Positions 7,353 to 14,603 of a stretch of 19,284 bases of DNA are shown in pieces; the first letter of the stretch is position 1, and every line of letters starts with the position of its first letter. Location of the stretch: the NCBI GenBank assembly GCA_035307765.1, contig DATGHU010000045.1:1-19284 (forward strand). The letters run 5' to 3'. The translations under genes and the position numbers were made by a program. Below the pieces are notes generated by a model, which was not told the origin of the DNA, did not search any database, and was given only the letters and a program-made list of their open reading frames with translations. The stretch is from a bacterium (lineage in GTDB: Bacteria > Sysuimicrobiota > Sysuimicrobiia > Sysuimicrobiales > Segetimicrobiaceae).

Positions 7353-7388
7353 TCGGGCGGGTCGGAGACGGTCGGGGAGGGCGGGGCG

Positions 7389-7949
7389 ATGTCGCGAGTC
7401 GGTAGGCTCCCCATCGGCATCCCCTCCGGCGTCGAGGTCAAGATCGCCGACGGCCGGGTGGGGGTGAAGGGCCCCAAGGGGAGCCTGGAACGGGTCGTGC
7501 ACCCGGTGATCCAGGTCGCCCTCGAGGGGGGCCAGATCGTCGTGACACGGCGGAGCGACAACCGCTTCGACCGCGCGCTGCACGGGCTGACCCGGGCCCT
7601 GCTCGCCAACATGGTGACCGGCGTCACGAAGGGGTATCAGATCACGCTGGAGATCCAGGGCGTCGGCTATCGGGCCGTCAAGCAGGGGGCCAACCTGGCC
7701 CTGCAGGTGGGGTTCTCTCACCCGGTCGAGCTGAAGCCCCCGGCCGGGATCACCCTGGACGCTCCCGCGCCGAACCGGATCCTGGTCAGCGGGATCGACA
7801 AGGCGGCGGTCGGCCAGATGGCGGCGACGATCAGGGCGCTGCGGGAGCCGGACCCGTACAAGGGCAAAGGGATCCGATACGCCGGTGAGCGCGTGCGGCG
7901 CAAGCCCGGTAAGGCGGGCAAGGCGGCCGTCGGCGCCGCCAAGGCCTGA
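7389..7949 (+). CDS. rplF: 50S ribosomal protein L6
   Basis: L6 binds helix 97 of 23S rRNA near the GTPase centre. The 186-residue product contains the two homologous L6 folds. Motifs are [47 protein letters not shown], the QGVGYRA strand and the C-terminal [20 protein letters not shown], followed by a Lys/Gly/Ala-rich tail slightly longer than usual. GGGGAGGGCGGGGCG precedes the ATG. The 36-nt gap from rpsH contains nothing else recognisable. Confidence 0.98.
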   Translation: MSRVGRLPIGIPSGVEVKIADGRVGVKGPKGSLERVVHPVIQVALEGGQIVVTRRSDNRFDRALHGLTRALLANMVTGVTKGYQITLEIQGVGYRAVKQGANLALQVGFSHPVELKPPAGITLDAPAPNRILVSGIDKAAVGQMAATIRALREPDPYKGKGIRYAGERVRRKPGKAGKAAVGAAKA

Positions 7950-7960
7950 GAGGGTGGGGC

Positions 7961-8329
7961 ATGATCAAGCACAAAGATCGTAACGCGTCCCGCCAGCGGC
8001 GGCACGTCCGGATTCGCCGCGGCGTCGCGGGCGGCCCGGACCGGCCGAGGCTCTCCGTCTTCCGGAGCTTGGCCCACATCTACGCGCAGGTGATCGACGA
8101 CCGCAGCAAGAGCACCTTGGCGTCGGCGTCGTCGCTGGATCCCGAGATCCGCGCGGACGCGGCAAAGGTGAAGAAGGCGGAGGCGGGCAAGCTCGTCGGC
8201 CAGTTGATCGCGCGGCGGGCGAAGGCCAAGGGGATCCGGCAGGTCGTATTCGATCGCGGCGGCTACCAGTACCACGGCCGGGTCAAGGCGCTGGCCGATG
8301 GGGCTCGAGAAGGCGGGTTGGAGTTTTGA
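7961..8329 (+). CDS. rplR: 50S ribosomal protein L18
   Basis: L18 binds 5S rRNA with L5 and L25/CTC in the central protuberance. The 122-residue product has the basic N-terminus ([18 protein letters not shown]), [20 protein letters not shown], the helix [18 protein letters not shown] and the C-terminal [20 protein letters not shown]. These are the usual family motifs and the length is normal. GAGAGGGTGGGGC precedes the ATG. It is followed by a 77-nt gap before rpsE that contains a TTG-initiated open frame (8326-8397) and the rpsE ribosome-binding site. Confidence 0.98.
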   Translation: MIKHKDRNASRQRRHVRIRRGVAGGPDRPRLSVFRSLAHIYAQVIDDRSKSTLASASSLDPEIRADAAKVKKAEAGKLVGQLIARRAKAKGIRQVVFDRGGYQYHGRVKALADGAREGGLEF

Positions 8330-8406
8330 GCGCCCCGGGTCCCGCGCAGGTCGGCGGGCAGGGCGCAGATGGGATGACCGCGGTGAGCGTGGGGTAGGGG
8401 GAGCGG

Positions 8407-9048
8407 ATGCCGAGAACCAAGGGGAAGCTCAAAGGCAAGGGTAAGGGGAAGGCCAAGGGGAAGCTGCGCAAGATCGAGGCGCCCCCGGCGCAGAAACCCG
8501 CCGGGCTGGAGTACCTGCACCGGCGCGTCAACGCGGACACCGTCAACCTCACCACGGAGCGCGCGATCTGGATCAACCGCGTCGCCAAGGTGACCAAGGG
8601 GGCGAAGCGGTTCAACTTCAGCGCCCTCGTCGTGGTCGGCGACGAGCACGGGCATGTGGGGATCGGCCTCGGCAAGGCGGGGGAAGTCCCCGACGCGATC
8701 CGTAAGGGGACGGAGGACGCCAAGAAGAATCTGATGGGGGTCTCGCTCAACGGCACCACGGTGCACCACCAGATCGTATCCGCGTTCGGCGCGGCCCGGG
8801 TGCTGCTGCGCCCCGCCGCGCGGGGAACCGGCGTCATCGCTGGGGGGCCGGTCCGGGCGGTGCTCGAGGCCGCCGGCGTCCGCGACATCCTCACCAAGTC
8901 GCTCGGCAGCAGCAATCCCATCAACCAGGCGCGCGCGACCCTGAAGGGGATGCTGGACATCCGGGATCCGCGCGACGTGGCGAAGCAGCGGCACAAGACC
9001 GTTGAGGAACTCATCGGCCGGAGGGCGGCCCAGTGGCAGAGCGCGTGA
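8407..9048 (+). CDS. rpsE: 30S ribosomal protein S5
   Basis: S5 is a 30S protein at the mRNA entry site that affects decoding fidelity and spectinomycin response. The 213-residue product is longer than the usual 165-175. Its first 30 or so residues are a Lys/Gly-rich tract built of repeated KGK units (residues about 4-22). The conserved core follows: [59 protein letters not shown] and [12 protein letters not shown]. In the loop usually read KGGR the second Gly is Ala. The start follows TAGGGGGAGCGG. The last 16 nt overlap rpmD. Confidence 0.97.
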   Translation: MPRTKGKLKGKGKGKAKGKLRKIEAPPAQKPAGLEYLHRRVNADTVNLTTERAIWINRVAKVTKGAKRFNFSALVVVGDEHGHVGIGLGKAGEVPDAIRKGTEDAKKNLMGVSLNGTTVHHQIVSAFGAARVLLRPAARGTGVIAGGPVRAVLEAAGVRDILTKSLGSSNPINQARATLKGMLDIRDPRDVAKQRHKTVEELIGRRAAQWQSA

Positions 9049-9257
9049 AGTCGGCCGCCCCAAAGCAGGTGAAGCTGACCCTCCGGCGGAGCCTCATCGG
9101 GCGCCCGCCGGGTCAGCGGCGGATCGCCGAGTCGCTGGGCCTCCGGCGGGTGGGGGCCACACGCGTGCATCCGCTCACCGCGTCGGTCGCCGGGGCGGTC
9201 AGGATGGTCGGGCACCTGGTCTCGATTGAAGAGGTGACGCATGGCAAAACTGGGTGA
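9033..9257 (+). CDS. rpmD: 50S ribosomal protein L30
   Basis: L30 is a small 50S protein near the 5S rRNA/domain II region. The 74-residue product has the expected [18 protein letters not shown] segment followed by [14 protein letters not shown], the diagnostic L30 signature, then [13 protein letters not shown]. The start is GTG at 9033, 7 nt after GGAGGG inside rpsE. A GTG at 9045, which overlaps the rpsE stop as GTGA, would remove four residues and is a second choice. It overlaps rpsE by 16 nt and rplO by 17 nt, so the three genes are tightly coupled. Confidence 0.95.
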   Translation: MAERVKSAAPKQVKLTLRRSLIGRPPGQRRIAESLGLRRVGATRVHPLTASVAGAVRMVGHLVSIEEVTHGKTG

Positions 9258-9708
9258 CCTGCGGCCGGCCCGCGGCGCCCGCCGGTCCTCGCGTCGGCTG
9301 GGGCGGGGGGGATCGTCTGGGCGGGGCAACACCGCCGGTCGAGGCAGCAAAGGGCAGAAGGCACGGTCGGGCGGGCAGACCCGGCCCGGGTTCGAGGGCG
9401 GCCAGCTCCCGCTCGTGAAGCGGGTCCCCTACCGGCGGGGCGTTCGCGGGGCGGGGAGCGACATGGTGGGCGGCGGGCCGCGCCCCCGGATGGGGATCGT
9501 GAACGTCGGCCGGCTTGGGGTGTTCCCGGCCGGCAGCGAGGTCACCCCGGACCGGCTGCGGGAAGCGGAGCTGGTGCACGAGCGCCGGGTGAAGATCCTC
9601 GGGACGGGGGAACTTCCGCACGCCCTGGTCGTCAAGGCGCACGCGTTCAGCAAGGGCGCCCGGGCCCGGATCGAGGCCGCCGGCGGCACGGTGGAGGTGC
9701 TGGCATGA
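9241..9708 (+). CDS. rplO: 50S ribosomal protein L15
   Basis: L15 is a late-assembly 50S protein with a long basic N-terminal extension into 23S rRNA. The 155-residue product begins [20 protein letters not shown] and has the Gly/Arg-rich GRGGSSGRGNTAGRGSKGQK segment, then SGGQTRPGFEGGQLPL. The C-terminal globular part ends KGARARIEAAGGTVEVL, the usual L15 signature. GAGGTGACGC in the rpmD tail precedes the ATG. It ends as ATGA with secY. The L15-secY overlap ties synthesis of the translocon to ribosome synthesis. Confidence 0.97.
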   Translation: MAKLGDLRPARGARRSSRRLGRGGSSGRGNTAGRGSKGQKARSGGQTRPGFEGGQLPLVKRVPYRRGVRGAGSDMVGGGPRPRMGIVNVGRLGVFPAGSEVTPDRLREAELVHERRVKILGTGELPHALVVKAHAFSKGARARIEAAGGTVEVLA

Positions 9709-10973
9709 TCCCCGGGTTGGCCAACATCCTCCGCATCCCGGACCTCCGCCGGAAGTTCTTGTTTACGATCGGTATGCTGGCGATTTTCCGCCTGGGCTCG
9801 CACATTCCGGTCCCCGGGGTCGACGTCGCACGGCTGCAGAGCCTCTTCAACCAACAGGGGAACGTCTTCGGGTTCATCGATCTGTTCGTCGGCGGCGCGC
9901 TGTCGCGGTTCGCCCTGTTCGCGCTGGGAGTGTTCCCGTACATCACGGCGTCGATCATCTTCAGCCTGCTCGAGGTCGTCTTTCCCCGCCTGAAGGAGAT
10001 CCACCGCGAGGAGGGCGAGGCGGGCCGGCGCAGGATCGGCCAGTACACCCTCTACCTCTCGGTGGTCCTCGCCGTGATCCAGGGCGTCGGCCAGACGATC
10101 CTGATCCGGAACCTCGGCGCGCTGCCGGATTCCCGGCCGATCGTCTTCGGCGAGATCGTGGCCACCCTGGTGGCGGGGACGATGGTGCTGACGTGGATGG
10201 GCTCGATCATGACCGAGTACGGGATCGGCAACGGGGTGTCCCTGATCATCTTCGGCGGGATCGTTTCCCGGCTGCCCAATCAGCTCTCCCAGACGATCGG
10301 CCTGGTCAAGGTGGGCGAGGCGTCGATGTTCCGCGCGATCGCCGACGTGGCGGTGATCATCCTCAGCATCGTCCTGGTGATCATCGTCACCCAGGCCGTG
10401 CGCAAGGTGCCGATCCAGTACGCCAAGCGCATCGTGGGACGCCGGATGGTCGGCGGGCAGACCACCCACCTGCCGATCCGGATCGCCTCGGCGGGGGTGA
10501 TTCCGATCATCTTCGCCATCTCCGTCCTGCAGTTCCCGCAGACGATCGCGCAGTTCTCGGCGATCCCGTGGCTGCAGCGGATCGGCACCGCGCTGAGCAT
10601 CAACAACCCGCTGGGGGCGGGGGCCTACTTCGTCCTGATCATCGTCTTCACGTACTTCTACACCGCGGTGAGCTTCGACCCGGAGGACGTCTCCGATAAC
10701 ATCAAGAAATATGGCGGCTTCATCCCCGGGATTCGCCCCGGCCGGCCGACCACCGACTACCTGATGCGCATCCTGGAGCGGCTCACCCTCGTCGGCGCGC
10801 TGTTCTTGGCGGTGATCGCCGTCGGGCCGATTCTGCTGGGTCGGTTCACCGGCCAGCTGACGCTGTACCTCACCGGGACCTCGCTGCTGATCGTGGTGGG
10901 GGTGGCGCTGGAGACGATGAAGCAGATCGAGGCGTACGTCCTGATGCGCCACTACGAAGGCTTCATGAAGTGA
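9705..10973 (+). CDS. secY: Protein translocase subunit SecY
   Basis: SecY is the channel of the SecYEG translocon in the cytoplasmic membrane and passes unfolded secretory and membrane proteins, driven by SecA or the ribosome. The 422-residue product has the hydrophobic pattern of about ten membrane helices. Motifs include PVPGVD after helix 1, GGALSRFALFALGVFPYITASI, EYGIGNGVSLIIFGGI, the cytosolic YAKRIVGRRMVGGQTTHLPI loop, AGVIPIIFA, and the RPGRPTTDYL loop implicated in SecA/ribosome contact. The Asn usually found in PLKVNxAGVIP is Ala here (PIRIASAGVIP). The start is the ATGA overlap with rplO. Confidence 0.98.
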   Translation: MIPGLANILRIPDLRRKFLFTIGMLAIFRLGSHIPVPGVDVARLQSLFNQQGNVFGFIDLFVGGALSRFALFALGVFPYITASIIFSLLEVVFPRLKEIHREEGEAGRRRIGQYTLYLSVVLAVIQGVGQTILIRNLGALPDSRPIVFGEIVATLVAGTMVLTWMGSIMTEYGIGNGVSLIIFGGIVSRLPNQLSQTIGLVKVGEASMFRAIADVAVIILSIVLVIIVTQAVRKVPIQYAKRIVGRRMVGGQTTHLPIRIASAGVIPIIFAISVLQFPQTIAQFSAIPWLQRIGTALSINNPLGAGAYFVLIIVFTYFYTAVSFDPEDVSDNIKKYGGFIPGIRPGRPTTDYLMRILERLTLVGALFLAVIAVGPILLGRFTGQLTLYLTGTSLLIVVGVALETMKQIEAYVLMRHYEGFMK

Positions 10974-10983
10974 CGGGCGCCGC

Positions 10984-11643
10984 ATGAACCTCGTGTTTAT
11001 GGGACCGCCCGGTGCCGGGAAGGGAACCCAAGCCGCGCTGTTCCACGATCGCTACGGGCTGCCGCACGTGTCCACCGGGGACATGTTCCGAGCGGCGGTC
11101 CGCGACCAGACGGAGGTCGGCCAGCGGGCCCGGGAGTACATGCAGCGCGGGGACCTGGTCCCCGACGACACCGTCGATGAGATCGTCCGGATCCGCCTCA
11201 ACGAGTCGGACTGCAGCGGTGGGTTCATCCTCGACGGCTACCCCCGCACGCTGCCCCAGGCCGAGTCCTTGGACGCGCTCCTCGCCGAGCGGCACGAGAG
11301 CCTCGACGCGGTGGTCTCGTTCGAGATCCGGGACGAGGTGCTGCTCCGGCGGCTGACCGGGCGGCGGGTGTGCCCGCGCTGCGGGTCGATCTACCACGTG
11401 GACCACAAGCCCCCCCGGGACCCCGGGCATTGCGATCTCGACGGCGCCGCGCTCGTCCAGCGCAAGGACGACGCCCCGGATACGGTGCTGCACCGCATCC
11501 AGGTCTTCCGCCAGTGGACGGCTCCGCTCGTCGACTACTACCGAAATCGCGGGTTGTTCCTTGCCGTGGACGCCGAGCGGCCGGTGGGGACCGTGCACGA
11601 GGAGATCCTCGAATTCGCCAAGACGCGGGCGGGGCGGGTATGA
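10984..11643 (+). CDS. adk: Adenylate kinase, zinc-binding LID form
   Basis: Adenylate kinase interconverts ATP + AMP and 2 ADP in the cytoplasm. The 219-residue long-form enzyme has the P-loop GPPGAGKGT at 7-15, the STGDMFR AMP-binding segment at 30-36, and DGYPR at 84-88. In the LID, Cys130, Cys133, Cys150 and Asp153 occupy the same positions as the zinc ligands of the Bacillus enzyme. It starts 10 nt after secY and ends as ATGA with map. The secY-adk-map order is typical of Gram-positive bacteria. Confidence 0.98.
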   Translation: MNLVFMGPPGAGKGTQAALFHDRYGLPHVSTGDMFRAAVRDQTEVGQRAREYMQRGDLVPDDTVDEIVRIRLNESDCSGGFILDGYPRTLPQAESLDALLAERHESLDAVVSFEIRDEVLLRRLTGRRVCPRCGSIYHVDHKPPRDPGHCDLDGAALVQRKDDAPDTVLHRIQVFRQWTAPLVDYYRNRGLFLAVDAERPVGTVHEEILEFAKTRAGRV

Positions 11644-12404
11644 TCGTGCTCAAGTCCAAGACCGATCTGGTCGCGATGCGCCGCGCCGGGGAAGCGGCGG
11701 CCCAGGCGCTGCAGGCCGTCATCGGCGCGGTGCGCCCGGGCGTCACCACCGCGGAGCTGGACCGGATCGCCGAGGCCCGGATCCGGCGGCTGGGCGGGGT
11801 GCCTTCGTTCCTCGGCTATCGCGGGTTCCCGGCGAGCATCTGCGCGTCGGTGAACGACGAGGTCGTCCACGGCATCCCCGGGCCGCGGACGCTCCACGAC
11901 GGTGAGGTGGTCAGCCTGGACCTCGGGGTGGTGATGGACGGATTCCACGGGGACCTCGCCCTGACGGTGGCCGTGGGGGAAACGTCCGAGGCGGTGGCGC
12001 GCCTGCTCCGGGTCACGGCGGAGTCCCTGCGGGCGGGCATCCGCGCGATTCGGCCGGACGGCCACCTCGGCGACGTGAGCGCGGCGATCCAGGAGTACGT
12101 CGAGCGGCACGGCTACACGGTGGTGCGGGAGTTTGCCGGCCACGGGATCGGCCGCAAGCTGCACGAGGAGCCCCAGGTGCCCAACTACGGCCGCCCCGGG
12201 AGCGGCGTCGTCCTGCGCCCGGGGATGACGCTCGCCATCGAGCCGATGGTCAACATGGGCACCGCCGAGGTCGTCATGGACCCGGACGGCTGGACGGTCC
12301 GGACGCGGGACCACAAGCCGTCCGCGCACTTCGAGCACACGGTCGCGGTGGGGGAGGACGGCCCCAGCATCCTCACTGGACTTCCTGTCGGCGGACCGGT
12401 ATAA
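11640..12404 (+). CDS. map: Methionine aminopeptidase, type I
   Basis: This enzyme removes the initiator Met from nascent proteins at the ribosome exit. The 254-residue product has all the dinuclear-metal ligands of the pita-bread fold: Asp94, Asp105, His168, Glu201 and Glu232, with the substrate-binding His77. Motifs are VNDEVVHGIPG, SLDLG, GHGIGRKLHEEP and LAIEPM. There is no N-terminal zinc finger, so it is the simple bacterial type Ia. It starts in the ATGA overlap with adk and ends as TAATG with the KOW gene. A near-consensus promoter lies within its last 30 nt. Confidence 0.98.
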   Translation: MIVLKSKTDLVAMRRAGEAAAQALQAVIGAVRPGVTTAELDRIAEARIRRLGGVPSFLGYRGFPASICASVNDEVVHGIPGPRTLHDGEVVSLDLGVVMDGFHGDLALTVAVGETSEAVARLLRVTAESLRAGIRAIRPDGHLGDVSAAIQEYVERHGYTVVREFAGHGIGRKLHEEPQVPNYGRPGSGVVLRPGMTLAIEPMVNMGTAEVVMDPDGWTVRTRDHKPSAHFEHTVAVGEDGPSILTGLPVGGPV

Positions 12405-12405
12405 T
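12377..12405 (+). promoter_or_regulatory. Predicted sigma70/sigmaA promoter inside the end of map
   Basis: TGGACT (12377-12382, four of six matches to TTGACA) is separated by exactly 17 nt from a perfect TATAAT (12400-12405). About 35 nt from 12398 on are strikingly A+T-rich compared with the surrounding DNA. Transcription would start near 12412 and run into infA, rpmJ and the alpha cluster. The -10 box overlaps the map stop and the ATG of the KOW gene, so a transcript from here would lack that start codon. No other site in the window comes as close to consensus. Confidence 0.6.
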
Positions 12406-12703
12406 GAATCTTTGCTTGGTTGAGAAGGATTCCTCCGCGGGTCTTCTGGGGCGCCTCGCCACGTCGCGCTCGGGTCGTGATGCGGGCGTCGTCTACCTGG
12501 TGGTCGGGGCCGCGGGCCCGGGCCTCGTCCTTGTTGCCGACGGCCGGACGCGGTCGGTGTCCCGCCCCAAGCGGAAGAACACGAAACACCTGGAGCTGGG
12601 GGGAACCGCCCCCGCCGCCTTGGCCTCGAAGCTCGCCGCCGGGGAGGCGGTGACGGACGAGGAGATCCGGGCGGCACTTCCCGAGCGGGCGGTCGCGGGG
12701 TAG
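12404..12703 (+). CDS. KOW-domain RNA-binding protein (L14e-like)
   Basis: The 99-residue product resembles the small KOW proteins related to archaeal/eukaryotic ribosomal protein L14e that sit between map and infA in many Gram-positive bacteria. The KOW-like part runs from [20 protein letters not shown] (about residues 16-35) through [20 protein letters not shown], and the C-terminus [17 protein letters not shown] is family-typical. The role in bacteria is not established; RNA or ribosome binding is inferred. The first 15 residues are not conserved in my memory of the family. The ATG overlaps the map stop (TAATG) and lies inside a predicted -10 box, with no clear Shine-Dalgarno, so translation probably depends on coupling to map. 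Confidence 0.85.
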   Translation: MNLCLVEKDSSAGLLGRLATSRSGRDAGVVYLVVGAAGPGLVLVADGRTRSVSRPKRKNTKHLELGGTAPAALASKLAAGEAVTDEEIRAALPERAVAG

Positions 12704-12706
12704 CCG

Positions 12707-12925
12707 ATGGCGAAGAAGGACGTGATCGAGGTCGAGGGGACCGTGGTCGAGGTCCTCCCCAACGCGATGTTTCGAGTAGAGCTGTCGTCGGGGCACAAGG
12801 TCCTGGCGCATATTTCCGGCAAGATGCGGATTCACTTCATCCGGATCCTGCCCGGCGATCGGGTGAAGGTGGAACTCTCGCCCTACGACCCGACCCGAGG
12901 CCGGATCACCTACCGGTTCCGGTAG
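12707..12925 (+). CDS. infA: Translation initiation factor IF-1
   Basis: IF-1 occupies the 30S A site during initiation. The 72-residue product is exactly the usual length and forms a single OB fold: [39 protein letters not shown], then [20 protein letters not shown] and GRITYRFR. It begins 3 nt after the KOW gene stop, with GCGGGG upstream as a weak ribosome-binding site. It would be the first complete gene with a start codon downstream of the predicted promoter at 12377-12405. Confidence 0.98.
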   Translation: MAKKDVIEVEGTVVEVLPNAMFRVELSSGHKVLAHISGKMRIHFIRILPGDRVKVELSPYDPTRGRITYRFR

Positions 12926-12960
12926 GGGGCGGCGGCGACAGCGGAGAGGGTGGTGGCACG

Positions 12961-13074
12961 GTGAAGGTGCGGGCATCGGTCAAGCGGATGTGCGAGAAGT
13001 GCAAGATCGTCAAGCGGGGCAACCGCGTGCTGGTGATCTGCGACAACCCCAAGCACAAGCAGAAGCAGGGGTAG
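12961..13074 (+). CDS. rpmJ: 50S ribosomal protein L36, zinc form
   Basis: L36 is the smallest 50S protein and stabilises 23S rRNA near L6/L16. The 37-residue product is full length and of the zinc-binding type. Cys11, Cys14, Cys27 and His32 are the metal ligands ([13 protein letters not shown]). It ends HKQKQG, as in most homologues. The start is a GTG preceded by GGAGAGGGTGG. It lies 35 nt after infA and 34 nt before rpsM, the standard infA-rpmJ-rpsM order. Confidence 0.97.
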   Translation: MKVRASVKRMCEKCKIVKRGNRVLVICDNPKHKQKQG

Positions 13075-13108
13075 TCGGCGCGGAGGCATCGCGGCTGAGG
13101 AGGCACGC

Positions 13109-13510
13109 ATGGCACGCATCGCTGGGGTAGATCTTCCGAGGGAGAAGCGGGTCCAGGTTGCCCTGAGCTACATCTACGGCATCGGGCGGAGCCGGGCGAA
13201 CGAGATCCTCCAGATCACCGGCGTCAACCCCGACACCCGGGTGCGGAGCCTCACCGATGAGGAGGTCACCCGCCTGCGCGAGGTGATCGACCGGAACTAC
13301 AAGGTGGAGGGCGACCTGCGCCGGGATGTGGCGATGGACATCCGGCGGCTCGTGGAGATCGGCTCGTACCGGGGCCAGCGGCACCGCAAGGGGCTCCCGG
13401 TGCGGGGGCAGCGCACCCGCACCAACGCTCGGACCCGCAAGGGGCCGCGCAAGACCGTCGGCCGGGCCAAGCCGAAGGCGGCGACCGCGGCTCCGGCGGC
13501 GGCATCGTAG
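13109..13510 (+). CDS. rpsM: 30S ribosomal protein S13
   Basis: S13 is a head protein that forms inter-subunit bridges with L5 and contacts the P-site tRNA through its basic tail. The 133-residue product has [28 protein letters not shown], a helix-two-turn-helix centre, [20 protein letters not shown] and [17 protein letters not shown]. After the usual end near KT it carries an extra tail of about 18 residues rich in Ala, Lys and Pro. GAGGAGG lies 5 nt before the ATG. It is the first gene of the alpha cluster. Confidence 0.97.
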   Translation: MARIAGVDLPREKRVQVALSYIYGIGRSRANEILQITGVNPDTRVRSLTDEEVTRLREVIDRNYKVEGDLRRDVAMDIRRLVEIGSYRGQRHRKGLPVRGQRTRTNARTRKGPRKTVGRAKPKAATAAPAAAS

Positions 13511-13560
13511 CACGGCGCCAGACGGCTCGAAGGGACGCGAAGACGACGTAGGAGGCGATG

Positions 13561-13947
13561 ATGGCAAAGGGGCCTCGCGGCAAGCGGCGGGAGAAGAAGA
13601 ACGTTCCGGCGGGCATCGCGCACATCCAATCCACGTTCAATAATACGGTCGTGACGATCAGCGACCTCCAGGGCAACGTCCTGGCCTGGGCGAGCTCGGG
13701 GACCTCGGGGTTCAAGGGATCCCGCAAGGGCACCCCGTTCGCCGCGGGCCTCGCCGCGGAGAACGCGGCGCGCAAGGCGATGGAGCAGGGGGTCCGCCAG
13801 GTCGAGGTCTTCGTAAAAGGGCCGGGCGCGGGGCGAGAGGCGGCGATCCGTTCGCTCCAGGCGGCCGGGCTGGAAGTCAACTTGATCAAGGATGTCACGC
13901 CCATCCCGCACGATGGGTGCCGGCCGCCCAAGCGGCGCCGGGTGTAA
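13561..13947 (+). CDS. rpsK: 30S ribosomal protein S11
   Basis: S11 lines the 30S platform near the mRNA exit and E-site. The 128-residue product has [20 protein letters not shown], the [20 protein letters not shown] motif, [34 protein letters not shown] and the C-terminal [18 protein letters not shown], the strongest S11 signature. Two adjacent in-frame ATGs exist at 13558 and 13561. I use 13561 because AGGAGG (13550-13555) is then 5 nt away, against 2 nt for the first. It lies 50 nt after rpsM and 11 nt before rpsD. Confidence 0.97.
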   Translation: MAKGPRGKRREKKNVPAGIAHIQSTFNNTVVTISDLQGNVLAWASSGTSGFKGSRKGTPFAAGLAAENAARKAMEQGVRQVEVFVKGPGAGREAAIRSLQAAGLEVNLIKDVTPIPHDGCRPPKRRRV

Positions 13948-13958
13948 AAGGAGGGCGT

Positions 13959-14585
13959 ATGGGTCGGTATCACGGTCCCGTCTGTCGGCTGTGCCGCCGG
14001 GAGGGCATGAAGCTCTACCTGAAAGGCGAGAAGTGCTACACCGACAAGTGTCCGGTGGCGAAAGACACCACCCCCCCGGGGATGCACGGGCCGAGCCGGC
14101 GGAAGCCGTCGGACTTTGCGGTGCGCCTCAGGGAGAAACAGCGGCTGCGCCGGTTCTACGGGGTGTTTGAAGCCCGGTTCAAGCGGTACTTCGAGTCCGC
14201 CGCCAAGGCCAAGGGCGTCACAGGCACCCGGCTCCTGCAGCTGCTGGAGACCCGGCTCGACAATCTGGTCTACCGCCTGGGGCTGGGCGCCAGCCGCAAG
14301 GAGGCGCGCCAGCTGGTGGCCCACGGGCACATCGTGGTGAACGGCCGCCGGATGACCATCCCGGCCTACCAGGTGCGGCCGGGGGCGGTGATCGCGGTCG
14401 CGCCGGGAAGCCGGGAGATGCCTCGGTTCAAGGCTATCGTCGGCACGCCGCCCGTGCATGGGATGCCGGGATGGCTGGAGTGGAGTCCCGACCGGTTGGA
14501 AGGGCGGGTCCTGACGCTTCCGGCCCGGGAGGACATCGACGTCCCGGTTCAGGAGCAGTTGATCGTGGAGTACTACTCGAGATAA
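13959..14585 (+). CDS. rpsD: 30S ribosomal protein S4, zinc form
   Basis: S4 is a primary 16S rRNA binder that nucleates 30S assembly; in E. coli it represses the alpha operon. The 208-residue product carries the N-terminal zinc motif Cys9, Cys12, Cys26, Cys31, at the same positions as in Thermus S4. The S4 RNA-binding domain contains RLDNLVYRLGLGASRKEARQ, LVAHGHIVVNGRR and AYQVRPGAVI. The C-terminus is QEQLIVEYYSR. The ATG at 13959 follows AAAAGGAGGGCGT. The frame is open upstream into rpsK, but that extension lacks a ribosome-binding site. I see no clear S4 pseudoknot upstream of rpsM. Confidence 0.98.
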   Translation: MGRYHGPVCRLCRREGMKLYLKGEKCYTDKCPVAKDTTPPGMHGPSRRKPSDFAVRLREKQRLRRFYGVFEARFKRYFESAAKAKGVTGTRLLQLLETRLDNLVYRLGLGASRKEARQLVAHGHIVVNGRRMTIPAYQVRPGAVIAVAPGSREMPRFKAIVGTPPVHGMPGWLEWSPDRLEGRVLTLPAREDIDVPVQEQLIVEYYSR

Positions 14586-14603
14586 AGGTCGAGGGAGAGA
14601 CGA

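Noticed and set aside
7349-7405. Open frame starting in the rpsH stop (GTGA) and running into rplF
   Set aside because: It ends 17 nt inside rplF in another frame with no relation to the rplF start, so it does not fit the stop-to-start pattern and is likely chance.
13075-13108. Search for an S4-binding pseudoknot before rpsM
   Set aside because: The spacer is 34 nt and GC-rich, with no convincing nested pairing beyond what composition predicts.
13636-13650. A+T-rich TTCAATAATACGG in rpsK resembling a -10 element
   Set aside because: It encodes the invariant FNNTV of S11, and no -35-like hexamer lies at the right distance.
14559-14586. Possible promoter before rpoA: TTGATC, 16-nt spacer, GATAAA
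   Set aside because: Both hexamers match only four of six positions. The bases encode the conserved S4 C-terminus QLIVEYYSR, which explains the A+T content, and the implied start site would fall in or next to the rpoA ribosome-binding site.
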